Positions 1 through 8,322 of a stretch of DNA of 64,000 nucleotides are shown piece after piece. The stretch lies in NCBI RefSeq assembly GCF_037975245.1, contig NC_092563.1, forward strand, positions 24,894,960 through 24,958,959. Direction: 5' to 3'. Origin of the DNA: Apostichopus japonicus. Lineage: Eukaryota; Echinodermata; Holothuroidea; Aspidochirotida; Stichopodidae. Position numbers and translations under genes: made by a program. Below the pieces are notes generated by a model. It made no database searches and was not told where the DNA came from. It was given only the letters and a program-made list of their open reading frames with translations. Numbering within the stretch: the stretch's first letter is position 1; each line of letters begins with the position of its first letter.

Positions 1-870
1 CAAACAGCATTATAGACCTATAACATTACTAGCGCTGATGTTCTATGCTATACTAATATTATTATAGCCTAGAACTCATTAAATGCCAGGCCTAACTTAG
101 GATACTTTGAAGTTTGAAAAACCCTTAGAAGTTCGGACACCCCTAACGAATGCATAATTTCACCATGGCACAAATACAATAGGATCAATTTGACGAAACC
201 TATGAAGCGACTTTTTTTCTAACGAGGATGTTTCTTCTGCCACCGATAGTATCATTTTAAAAGAAGTGTGAACAGATACAATTCTGGAGCATTTTAGTGC
301 TAAAGTGTTCGAACTTCGAAGGGTCCATTATTATACTACTGTATGTACGTACTACTACTAGCATTAACAACGTACGTGTAAGTCAACATTAGGCCTAAGT
401 TATGACAGGCTAGGTCTAACGTTAAGCTAATAAGGGTTCATGTGGTCATTTGCCGTATAAAACTTAAAAGAAAAAAGGGAGTACAATTTATGATTACAAC
501 GAAAATGTGCTACAATGAAACCTTGTCTAGCCAAGATATAGGCTAGAGAGACCTGGTGCATACGCATAGCTTACCGTAAGTTGACAAGGATCTGCATTAC
601 ACAGGCGTTCGCAACGTTAATACAATGTGAGTAACTTAGGCCTAGTTACACACTTGCGGGCGCGCCTGTGGCGCCTGTCAATCGTTTCACTACAAGCTAG
701 CCTAACGTAATACAACTATGCTGGAAATACAATTAGTAGTAGTAGCCTTTACGTATGCCTGGTATAGCCTACATGTAGCACCGAGAGAACGAACGATCAT
801 TCGATACCACTGATATGTAGAGATCGCAGTGTTCGATGCACACACCAAGCAGAGGATTGTTTTTCTTTAT
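1..870. other. non-coding left flank
   Basis: I see no credible exon here. The stretch is AT-rich and contains several copies of the palindromic string TAGGCCTA and close variants (for example near 390-420 and 630-650). If the SAM-like exon at 877-946 is real, this is the start of its first intron, read on the minus strand. Confidence 0.5.
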
Positions 871-876
871 GCTCAC

Positions 877-946
877 CTTCAAATGTAGCACATAACTCTG
901 GCATTTCCCACCTCTTGAGTACTGCGCTAACAAATTCGTCAGCCAT
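877..946 (-). CDS. candidate first coding exon, SAM-like N-terminus
   Basis: On the minus strand an ATG at 946-944 opens a frame beginning MADEFVSAVLKRW and ending ELCATFE, with a GTGAGC splice donor directly after it (876-871), so the exon would end in phase 1. The pattern of a short acidic-hydrophobic helix with a central W and an F-E end resembles helix 1 of SAM-like domains that open many uncharacterised invertebrate and fish proteins. That family assignment is from memory and weak. Only 23 codons are visible and the next exon would lie to the left, possibly outside the window. The terminal repeat of a 4-kb transposon starts 31 bp upstream of the ATG, so any 5' untranslated region or promoter has been displaced or replaced. 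It could also be a chance open frame; the in-frame start plus consensus donor is the main support. Confidence 0.35.
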
Positions 947-977
947 TGTGTAAGTTATAACACGTTCACTATAGGAT

Positions 978-998
978 CCCTTACAAAAAAATCCCACA
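978..998 (+). repeat. left terminal inverted repeat, 21 bp
   Basis: It begins CCCTTACAAAAAAATCCC and is the exact reverse complement of 4952-4972. Similarity continues more loosely inward (CCCATAGG on the left against CCTATGGG read from the right). Confidence 0.85.
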
Positions 999-999
999 T

Positions 1000-1425
1000 A
1001 AAACCCATAGGAAATCGGCCATTTCCTATAGGAATAAGCAAAATTCTGTGGGATTTACAAGTGTATGTGGGGTTTTCAGGAAAATTCCTATGGGTTATTT
1101 ACAAATCCCACATGACTTTTAAATTTATGTGGGATTTTCAGGAAAGTTTGTGGGTTTTTTTCTACAAATCCCACATGGTTTTGTTATATTCCTATAGGAT
1201 TGGAAGATTATGTGGGATTTACCCGAAATTCATGTGTTTTTTTTTACAAATCCCACATTATTTTGGAGTTGATGTGGGAAATCCTGGAATATTCATGTGG
1301 GTTATCATAAATCCCACATTAATTTGATTAAACCATGTGGGATTTAAAGTTTACATGTGATTTTCAGCACACTCATGTGGGTTTTTCACAAATCCCTTAT
1401 GATTTTGCAGTTTGTGTCGATTTTT
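1000..1425. repeat. left subterminal short-repeat array
   Basis: About a dozen imperfect copies of words such as ATGTGGGATTT and AAATCCCACAT occur in alternating orientation, separated by 15-25 bp. Subterminal arrays of this kind are usual transposase-binding regions in DNA transposons; that role is inferred. Confidence 0.7.
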
Positions 1426-1494
1426 AAGGTACAATGAAAAATTCCCAAATTTTATGAGAGATAAGTTCTTATAAGATGGTTAAATCTCTATGCT

Positions 1495-1858
1495 CCGACG
1501 TCTCTATGTTCCAAAAAAAAAAAAAATTTTGATCAACATTTTACGGACCCAATTTTTTCGGACCAACATTTTTTTGGACTCAAATTTTTGGACCAACATT
1601 TTTGGGACCAACATGTTTTTCGGAATCGAATTTATAGGACCAAAATTGAGTCCCCAAAAAAAGTTGGTCCGAAAAATTTGGGCCCAAAAAATTAACTTCC
1701 TCAAAACATTTGGTCCGAAAAATTGTTGGTCCAAAAAAATTTGGGTCCAAAAAAATGTTGGTCCGAATAATTTGGGTCCGAAAAACATATTGGTCCAAAC
1801 AAATTTGGGTCCAAAAAAAATTATGAGTCCAAAATTATTTGGTATTGTCGGAACATAA
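1495..1858. repeat. foldback (long hairpin) array
   Basis: The left part (about 1500-1640) repeats GGACCAACATTTTT and GGACTCAAATTTTT units. The right part (about 1660-1858) repeats the reverse complements AAAAATGTTGGTCC and AAATTTGGGTCC. The outer edges also pair: CTCTATGTTCC on the left against GGAACATAAAGAACATAG on the right. All open frames here are by-products of this repeat. Confidence 0.75.
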
Positions 1859-1859
1859 A

Positions 1860-3137
1860 GAACATAGGGATGTCACCCTTCTTCCGGTGATAGTATACTA
1901 TACGTAGCATACACCTGTATTATTTTGATGTGATTGAGACGAGCTCGCATCTATATTTAGATCAGTGATTCATAGTCTATGAAAGTAAGACGCATGTTGC
2001 CAAATTAAGATGAAGATAACAATAATTCATGTTTAAATTATATTATGATTCAATCCTTTCTTATTTATTGTTGTTAAAATTTTATAAAATAAATTGATTG
2101 TATTTACAATTTTCAGTGGCACGAAACTCTCAAATTGGAAGGCCTAAGACAATTTTCTCCATTTTTGATAATCAGATTTTGTACGAGGTTTAAGTTTAAG
2201 TTTGACTTCAACACCATATTCAATTTAAAGATAGATTGTAAGACATATCTGGCCTGTCGTCTGCATCAACTTTCTTTGGAAATTTGCTCATTTTAGTGAA
2301 CACCTCCTGTCGTGTTTACTCTGGTATCAAGGCTTATTGTTTCTGTCAAAGGATCTAGTGTTTAAAACAGTTTGGATTCATTATTTCTAGTGATTTGGCC
2401 GAGTGCATTTTCCGAATTTCAACTTTTCTGACCTATCGGTAATGTTGTAGTAGCCTATACTATAGCCTACCACTTGCAATTTACGTGGTTCAGTACATTA
2501 GTCGTTTTCCTGCAAGAGAAGAAGTGTAAATATGTTGGAAGCTTGCTGGGGACCGAAGAAGATATTAACTGAATAATTGGTATAACTAACGTTGCTTTCA
2601 ACACACTGTCAAGTATTTTCAAAAGCAAAACATAAGCATTAACATTTGTGAAAATTTCTAAGCAACTTTCAACTATAACTCACCCAAGAAGGTCTAGCCT
2701 AAAGAAGAATGGAAGTATTATTATTAACCACCATCATCGGCCTACCTGTTATTCCTTTAACTTGGAGGTAAGACTAAGTTAATTGTTAGGCCACTGGCAC
2801 TACTATTATGATTAGTGTTATGCTACGCAGTATGTGTAACCGTTGTTAGGCTGGCGTTTTGCAATACACAAGTACAATGACAGTGAGTAGCCTAAGCTAC
2901 TGGGTACTGCAGTGCATTCTCAACACCAAACTGTGCATTCTAAACACCAATTAACATTATGTTATGTGTGTATATTGCACTAGATTGAACAGTGGAACAT
3001 ATTCTTCTAATTGATTCCAAACAAATGCTGGGACTAAGTCTCAGTAGTTTACTTGAAGCTTAGGCCTACACTCATTTGGTAAAGATTTCTTGAATTTCCC
3101 ATGTGAATCTAAATGGGTAGGCTATGTGATATTGTTT
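1860..3137. other. transposon interior, no gene seen
   Basis: This is AT-rich sequence inside the 4-kb element. The only coding-like item is a start codon in good context at 2709 followed by 19 hydrophobic codons and a GTAAGA donor at 2768. I could not join it in frame to a downstream exon with a sensible continuation, so it is not called as a gene. Confidence 0.4.
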
Positions 3138-3262
3138 AGATGCAGGCCTGGGAAGTGCCATTTCCAGCAATATGGGAGGCATTTTTGGCCAAACCCGCCA
3201 ATGGTGGCGCTTTGATAGTGTCTTAAATAGTACGTGTCAAGCAATGCCCCCCTCCCCCCCAC
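3138..3262 (-). mobile_element. degraded hAT-type MITE, nested
   Basis: The stretch GGGAAGTGCCATTTCCAGC followed by GGGAGGCATTTTTGGCC and GGTGGCGCT matches, on the opposite strand, the intact MITE at 20168-20426. Both terminal repeats are decayed and no target duplication is visible. It lies inside the 4-kb TIR element, so it entered that element or an ancestor of it. Confidence 0.6.
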
Positions 3263-3925
3263 ACTCTCAAAAGCACATCGACATCCCTGCATGTATTGAT
3301 CCATATTTTCATTTATTTTTCAGAGCTGGTAATGAAAAAGTATCCTGCCACTAAAAAGGCAATCATCCCGGATGAAGATGACAGAAAAACTAAAGGATGA
3401 GAGGAGAGCATATAACAGAAAAGATTAATTAGAACTGTTAATGGCTTGTTTTTGGTTTCTTGCCATTGGTTTCTTGTACAGCCATATTTCGCTCCATAAA
3501 AAAAACTTGATTCTCATCACTGACTTCTGAAAAACCCTGTTGCCAGGTACTTTTTATGTTTTTTTTTTTATCTCAAATCAACATTTAGCGTGGTCTCACT
3601 GGGCCCAATCTGGTACTATAAATCGTGTATCCAGGTTGTTCTTGTCAAGTTGACTTTCCATCGAGCATCAATTAGTCCGACACTCACTCAGCCATATTGA
3701 TACAACATGATCTCGATTGCGAGAGAAATGTTTGACTGGGGGATTTGGTCAGTGCTTTCAGGCAATATATTAATGCCGAAACCATAAAAACGATATCAGA
3801 AATCAACTGTTCGGTTTTTTATGGAGCCCCACTTAGGTGTTAGTGAAAATTGGGTATATACTGTGTGTTCAAATAGGGGATAAATACCAAGGTAGCCGGT
3901 CACATATGTGCTTTAGGACAGATGA

Positions 3926-4067
3926 TGACGTCATCGCAGAGGCTGAGTGGGCCAAGGTCAAGGTCACTGTGATGATGTCATAAATACAACTAAAAAAGTG
4001 TCTATGAAGGAAGATTTTATTGCATTTTTCAAAGATCAAGGAACTGTGACGTGACGTGACGTGACGT
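3926..4067. promoter_or_regulatory. cluster of CRE-like and nuclear-receptor-like motifs
   Basis: A full palindromic CRE (TGACGTCA) is at 3926-3933. A tandem half-site AAGGTCAAGGTCA is at 3954-3966. Four head-to-tail TGACG units fill 4047-4066. The motifs are exact; binding and function are inference, and no transcription start is recognisable nearby. Confidence 0.3.
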
Positions 4068-4639
4068 AAAAGTGGTTGAAACGTCATAGGTGATCGATTC
4101 AAAACATTCTACAGAACATGAACACTCTTTAGCCGTATCGATCACAATTATATTGCGATATTAGTGAACCTTAATGGTTAATAAGCCGCCATACATAGCT
4201 CATTGGAAACCATATCAGTGCCATGTGATATTATGGCAAGTAACCACTGGGGAGTGTCACAGCTCTAGGAATTGATTCCACAACTTCCAGCCATGCCACG
4301 TAAGCCAAACTTTACTTAGCCAAAGTTATTGTTTTATATGAATATAGTGATTCAACAACTTTTTGATGTCACGGTCCATATGTTGGCCTACTAGTAAACC
4401 ATTTTTTTTCTTAACGGTTATCTTAATGATATATTAAATGCAATGCCTTTCGTATTACATGTTTTTCATTTGTTCTATAGAAATAAATCATTCAGCAATG
4501 TAACTAAAACATGTCTGTGCATATTTGACCTCGACTATTTAATTTATTCAGCAGTTCAAAAGCAAATTAACTTACCTATACACCATGATATATCGACTGT
4601 AGCACAATCAATTGCTGTTTGTGACCTTAAAATCTGCAG

Positions 4640-4951
4640 GATTCCATTTCCCACGTTTCAATTGATAATCCCACAGGATTTGTTCCCCACATCATTTGAA
4701 AACCCACAGGATTCATTTCCCACATGTCAATTGAAAACCCACAGTTTTAGTTTCCCACGTCATTTGAAAACCCACAAGATTCATTTCCCACATGTCAATT
4801 GAAAACCCATATGAATTCCCCACATTATTTGGAAACCCACATAATTTTATTTCCCACGTGTATGTTGTGGGTTTTACTTCATTTCCCACCTGCCAAAATC
4901 CCATAGGATTCTACTCTTTACCCACGTGGGAAAATTCATGTGGGTATTTGT
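4640..4951. repeat. right subterminal short-repeat array
   Basis: Tandem-like units of about 30-35 bp combine CCCACAGGATTCATTTCCC with CAATTGAAAA or CATTTGAAAA. Word content (CCCACA, TTTCCCAC) mirrors the left array in inverted orientation. The 119-codon open frame crossing it is a product of the repeat. Confidence 0.7.
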
Positions 4952-4972
4952 TGTGGGATTTTTTTGTAAGGG
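4952..4972 (-). repeat. right terminal inverted repeat, 21 bp
   Basis: It ends TTTTTTTGTAAGGG and is the exact reverse complement of 978-998; AT follows at 4973-4974. Confidence 0.85.
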
Positions 4973-4974
4973 AT

Positions 4975-5290
4975 ACGATCTACTCATGATGCATGCACAT
5001 CGCGCAGAGTACCTGTATAGTAATGGCGCAAAAATGCTGGTTTTTGCACATTGGGCAAATCAAGCTTGTTTGCCCAACAGAAAGTAACAATAAACTACAT
5101 CTTAATTTTTGCACAACAAAGTTTACCCATATCAGTTGTGTAATTTCTTTTACTCAGTTGTTGGTTAATATTTACTCATATTGGGCATGCAATGCTTTGT
5201 TTGCCCAACCAGTTTTGCCCAACAGTTTTTAGAGTGTGGTAAACAACATTTTTATGTTTTTATCACTCACGCGTATTTGAGTTTTGTATG
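4975..5290. other. short intergenic stretch with small hairpins
   Basis: TTGGGCAAAT at 5051 pairs with GTTTGCCCAAC ending at 5077, and similar GCCCAAC words recur at about 5185-5222. No exon is seen. Confidence 0.4.
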
Positions 5291-7366
5291 AGATTATACC
5301 TGCTTATTTCTGTCTATTTCATGACGCAAATGATGGCTTAGTAAGAAATTAAGAGGCAGGCTATGTGTAAACAAAATAACTAATGGTACCGTTGTTAACA
5401 ATGCATTAATAACCTTTAATTAATATTATTGACATCAGTCACTGAGAAAATTGTAATCATTTTGCTAATCAAATATTTACAGACTGACTTTTGAATATTA
5501 TTCTTGGAACATATACTAACTTGCAAGTCCGAACAATTTTATTTGCGTCTGCTGAAAACAAACTACCAACTATAGCTTGACGCTCGGCTTAACTTTGCTG
5601 CATTGATCATCAGTGCATCGAAATAGAGTTGATATATCTACGGTCGATTTCAGTTAGAGAATTAGGAAGGCACCAAATTGAAGTCATGGAAAATATGGAG
5701 TCGGACAACTATAACGATAATTCCGGAAAGAAAACTGGTATACTTTTGGCAGCAATTACAACGTTGTTGTATTCAATTACGGATCTCACCGTCTACGCTG
5801 CAAGTAGAAGATCCAACCAGTTCGTGGTTTACGTATTTAACTCAACAGTCGGTTGTGTTTTGTGCATCTTTTATATTATAATCAAGAGACCCACAATTGA
5901 ATGTAACTTTAATCAAACAGTTTTGGCGACTACAGTTATTGGTAGTTTACAAACTTTGTCGCAATTCACCATATTGTTTGCAGCCATACAAATCGGACCT
6001 GGAAACGCGATGGCTCTGTACCATACTATGCCAGTGTTTGCAATAGCTTTACATGCATTGATCATCGGAGATGCGATCAAGAAATTTCACGTGATCTTGG
6101 CTATTGTTGCATTTGCCGGAGCTTTATTGATATCTCGCTCTTATCTTCTCGGAGAAGATTGGCAAGCCCCAGAGAGTATACCTTTTTGGGATATTATAAC
6201 AATTTCATCAGCGTTACTCTCTGCATTGTCACAAGCAAGTGTCGTTACACTTCGTCGGAAATGGTCACATTTCAACATTGACCCATGTTTTACTACATTC
6301 TCATTTCTTTTCCAATTCTCATTGATTTCTATTATTCTCTGTGCTGTTAACAAGTGGTTTTGGCCTGATTCTTACACGGATGCCGTAATGCTCATTACTT
6401 CCAGTTTGTGTACCTTCTTAGCATCTCTATCCCTACACAAATCAGCCTCCCTGTGTGATCCTCCGGTAGTAACACTCGTGTTAACCTTTGGAGTAGTCAT
6501 TACTTACGCTGGACAAATTGCATTCTTCTCGCTTCCCCTCACGTGGTATAGTTTAGTCGGAGCAGCTTTCATTTTTGTCTCGGGTGTAGGAAATGCTCTC
6601 TTCACCATCTACGAGGAAAGAATTAAAAAACTAGTGAACGGAAACGACTCGAAAGCAGGAGAAGAACGTACAAGCCTAGTGAATGAGTGATTGTCAAACT
6701 TGAACTAAATATTCTTGGTTAAGCAATTACAAAAAAAAATATGGAAAGGTTGGTAAAGGAATTGTAAATATAAGTATAGAAACGTGGTTACCATTTGAAG
6801 AATCGTTATCACATTGTCTATGTATGTTGGTGGTTGAGTTCCATAGCTTTGACAGACGACGCATTTGCCCTTCTTTTAAAACAATTTAACTACATGTTGT
6901 GGTGGATATCTATATTGCATGAATTATTCGGTCTTTACATCGATCTTTGTAAATTTTGCTGAACCTGTTTGACATCATAAATGTTAGCTAAACAGAGGGG
7001 GCGGGGGGGGGGGGGGTGGTGAGGGTCGCAACTATGTATACTTAATAATATCAATGGGTGATAAGCCTCCCTCTCAATGGAAGACACAATATTACAACAA
7101 CAACAACAAAATCGTCAACATTGTTCAAAATGTTGCAAAATATAGCACCGAAATGATATATTAGCATACAACTATCCAAGACTTGTAATGAAATAGTAAT
7201 AAGCTAAGTTATAAATAATTTTATTTACTTTTATATCTGGTTTGACTTCAATGCAAGTTCTTTTTGACCCGGTCTTCTAAACTAAGATATTTATTGCCTG
7301 ATTGAAAATTTGCCAGAGGTTTTAAAAAAAAAAAACCTCCGCGCAAGCTATAATCGAAATAATCGT
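5291..7366 (+). repeat. segmental duplication, copy 1 (transporter unit)
   Basis: This about 2.08-kb block aligns with 8323-10396 at an offset of about 3.03 kb. It begins at the shared TACCTGCTTATTTCTG and ends just past a poly-A run followed by AACCTC and AATCGAAATAAT. It covers the upstream region, the whole transporter CDS and about 0.65 kb downstream, so each copy may carry its own promoter. Confidence 0.85.
5686..6690 (+). CDS. SLC35G1-like drug/metabolite (EamA) transporter, copy 1
   Basis: A 334-residue intronless gene for a multi-pass membrane transporter of the drug/metabolite transporter superfamily, closest by look to animal SLC35G1-type proteins. About ten hydrophobic segments can be drawn, roughly at residues 18-40, 46-66, 78-101, 104-127, 134-150, 167-188, 203-222, 232-252, 260-283 and 285-307. 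The stretch GPGNAMALYHTMPVF at 104-118, followed by ALIIGD and then GALLISR, fits the EamA repeat signature (small residues, proline, then an acidic-ended helix). The length is normal for the family. I chose ATG 5686, which has G at -3 and +4; the frame is open 19 codons further upstream but without an ATG. The charged C-tail (EERTSLVNE) would be cytosolic. The substrate cannot be read from sequence: human SLC35G1 has been linked to STIM1 and to citrate export, but that should not be transferred. Confidence 0.9.
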   Translation: MENMESDNYNDNSGKKTGILLAAITTLLYSITDLTVYAASRRSNQFVVYVFNSTVGCVLCIFYIIIKRPTIECNFNQTVLATTVIGSLQTLSQFTILFAAIQIGPGNAMALYHTMPVFAIALHALIIGDAIKKFHVILAIVAFAGALLISRSYLLGEDWQAPESIPFWDIITISSALLSALSQASVVTLRRKWSHFNIDPCFTTFSFLFQFSLISIILCAVNKWFWPDSYTDAVMLITSSLCTFLASLSLHKSASLCDPPVVTLVLTFGVVITYAGQIAFFSLPLTWYSLVGAAFIFVSGVGNALFTIYEERIKKLVNGNDSKAGEERTSLVNE

Positions 7367-7430
7367 TCACAAGGTTTGAACGTACGTGCACTACTCTAAT
7401 TGGAGTGTGCTACCTTTACTAAGTCGTTCA
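7367..7430. other. junction between duplication and MITE
   Basis: The sequence AATTGGAGTGTGCTACCTT at about 7400-7417 resembles a terminal repeat of the adjacent TTAA MITE, perhaps the end of another decayed copy. Confidence 0.3.
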
Positions 7431-7901
7431 GGTATCATACGCCCATTATAGCCCCATTGAATTTACACACTAAATCACAAAAGTAATGTGGTATCTAAGT
7501 CTAGATAGAAGTTTTCACTAGCTAAACGCTACCCTTCGCTGGACAGCTGACAAGTTGACCTTTCATGGCACCATAAATTTTTTTGTTCCATGACCATGCA
7601 GATTTTTTGCTACGAGAGCCTGAAGTTTTCGTCACTTGTAAACAAACCTATTTACTCAGTCGTAAACAATTTTCGTACGCTGCTCTTGGGAGGGCTAAAA
7701 TGGTCTAAAATTGCCTCAATTGACACAATTGTTGCACCACATGTGCTTCCATTCATGCTCTCTATAACATCCAAGCCACAAGAAAGCACATCCTAATTGA
7801 TTACATGGTATATAATTTGTTCTCCTGCTCCTAATTGGCACTTTCCCTGAAGGAGAACACTTGGGGCGGATTGATATATACGCTAATAGGAGCATGCCAC
7901 C
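7431..7901 (+). mobile_element. TTAA-type MITE, plus orientation
   Basis: This copy aligns along its length with the reverse complement of 14491-14926. The ends are GGTATCATACGCCCATTA on the left and TAATAGGAGCATGCCACC on the right, imperfect inverted repeats. The flanking tetranucleotides have drifted (TTCA and TTCT), so the TTAA duplication is inferred from the other copy. An inner hairpin, GTTCTCCTG against GAAGGAGAAC, is kept in both. No coding capacity. Confidence 0.7.
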
Positions 7902-8322
7902 TTCTATAATATTCACGCCATCGTTATTACCATATATTCAGTACGATGTTACTATAATAAACACGCGGTTTTTATCAATGTTTGCCCTTTTCGTCTTTTT
8001 ATATAGGCATTTCCCAGTGTATAGAGTTACAGAAACAAATATTGTAATGAGCCAGAACTATACATATTTTGTCTTTCACCAGAATAGTAATTACTTGCGA
8101 TAAACAGGTAGGTTAACATTGATGCAATACAGATATATTATGCACATTGTGAAGTGTTGTGCATGAGTTCCGTAATTGTTGTCTTCAGGCCACTACGAAT
8201 AACGATGCAACGAAAATCATGAAAAAAAAGAAAAGTTTTACTGTGATTCAATCGGCCAAATTTGCGGCTAACTCGCAAACACTAATGTGCTGTTATTTCT
8301 TGACAATAGGTTTTGCCCGAGT
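7902..8322. other. spacer between transporter duplicates
   Basis: No exon, RNA gene or repeat was recognised between the MITE and the second duplication copy. Confidence 0.4.

Larger units (their letters stand above)
976..4974. mobile_element. 4.0-kb non-autonomous DNA transposon with inverted termini
   Basis: The two ends are perfect inverted repeats: 978-998 starts CCCTTACAAAAAAATCCC and 4952-4972 is its exact reverse complement. An AT dinucleotide lies outside each end (976-977, 4973-4974), either a 2-bp target duplication or an extension of the repeat. Inside each terminus is a 300-400-bp array of short repeats based on TGTGGG and TTTCC/TTTTC words, in opposite orientation on the two sides. 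No transposase frame is visible in the 3 kb between, which instead holds a foldback hairpin, a degraded hAT MITE and a CRE-like motif cluster. The superfamily is not certain. A 2-bp AT duplication is reported for ISL2EU elements, but the terminal bases here do not prove membership. Confidence 0.75.

Noticed and set aside
1490-1858. Open frames up to 122 codons on both strands
   Set aside because: They follow the foldback repeat units and have no protein-like composition.
2709-3400. Two-exon small membrane protein: 19 codons MEVLLLTTIIGLPVIPLTW with donor at 2768 and a candidate last exon at 3324-3400 ending in KAIIPDEDDRKTKG
   Set aside because: Splicing gives the wrong frame: the sensible frame of the second piece needs a phase-1 donor, but the first piece ends in phase 2. 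Joined as is, it stops after ten codons.
6141-6353. 70-codon minus-strand frame, repeated at 9178-9390
   Set aside because: Antisense shadow of the transporter genes, conserved only because the sense strand is.
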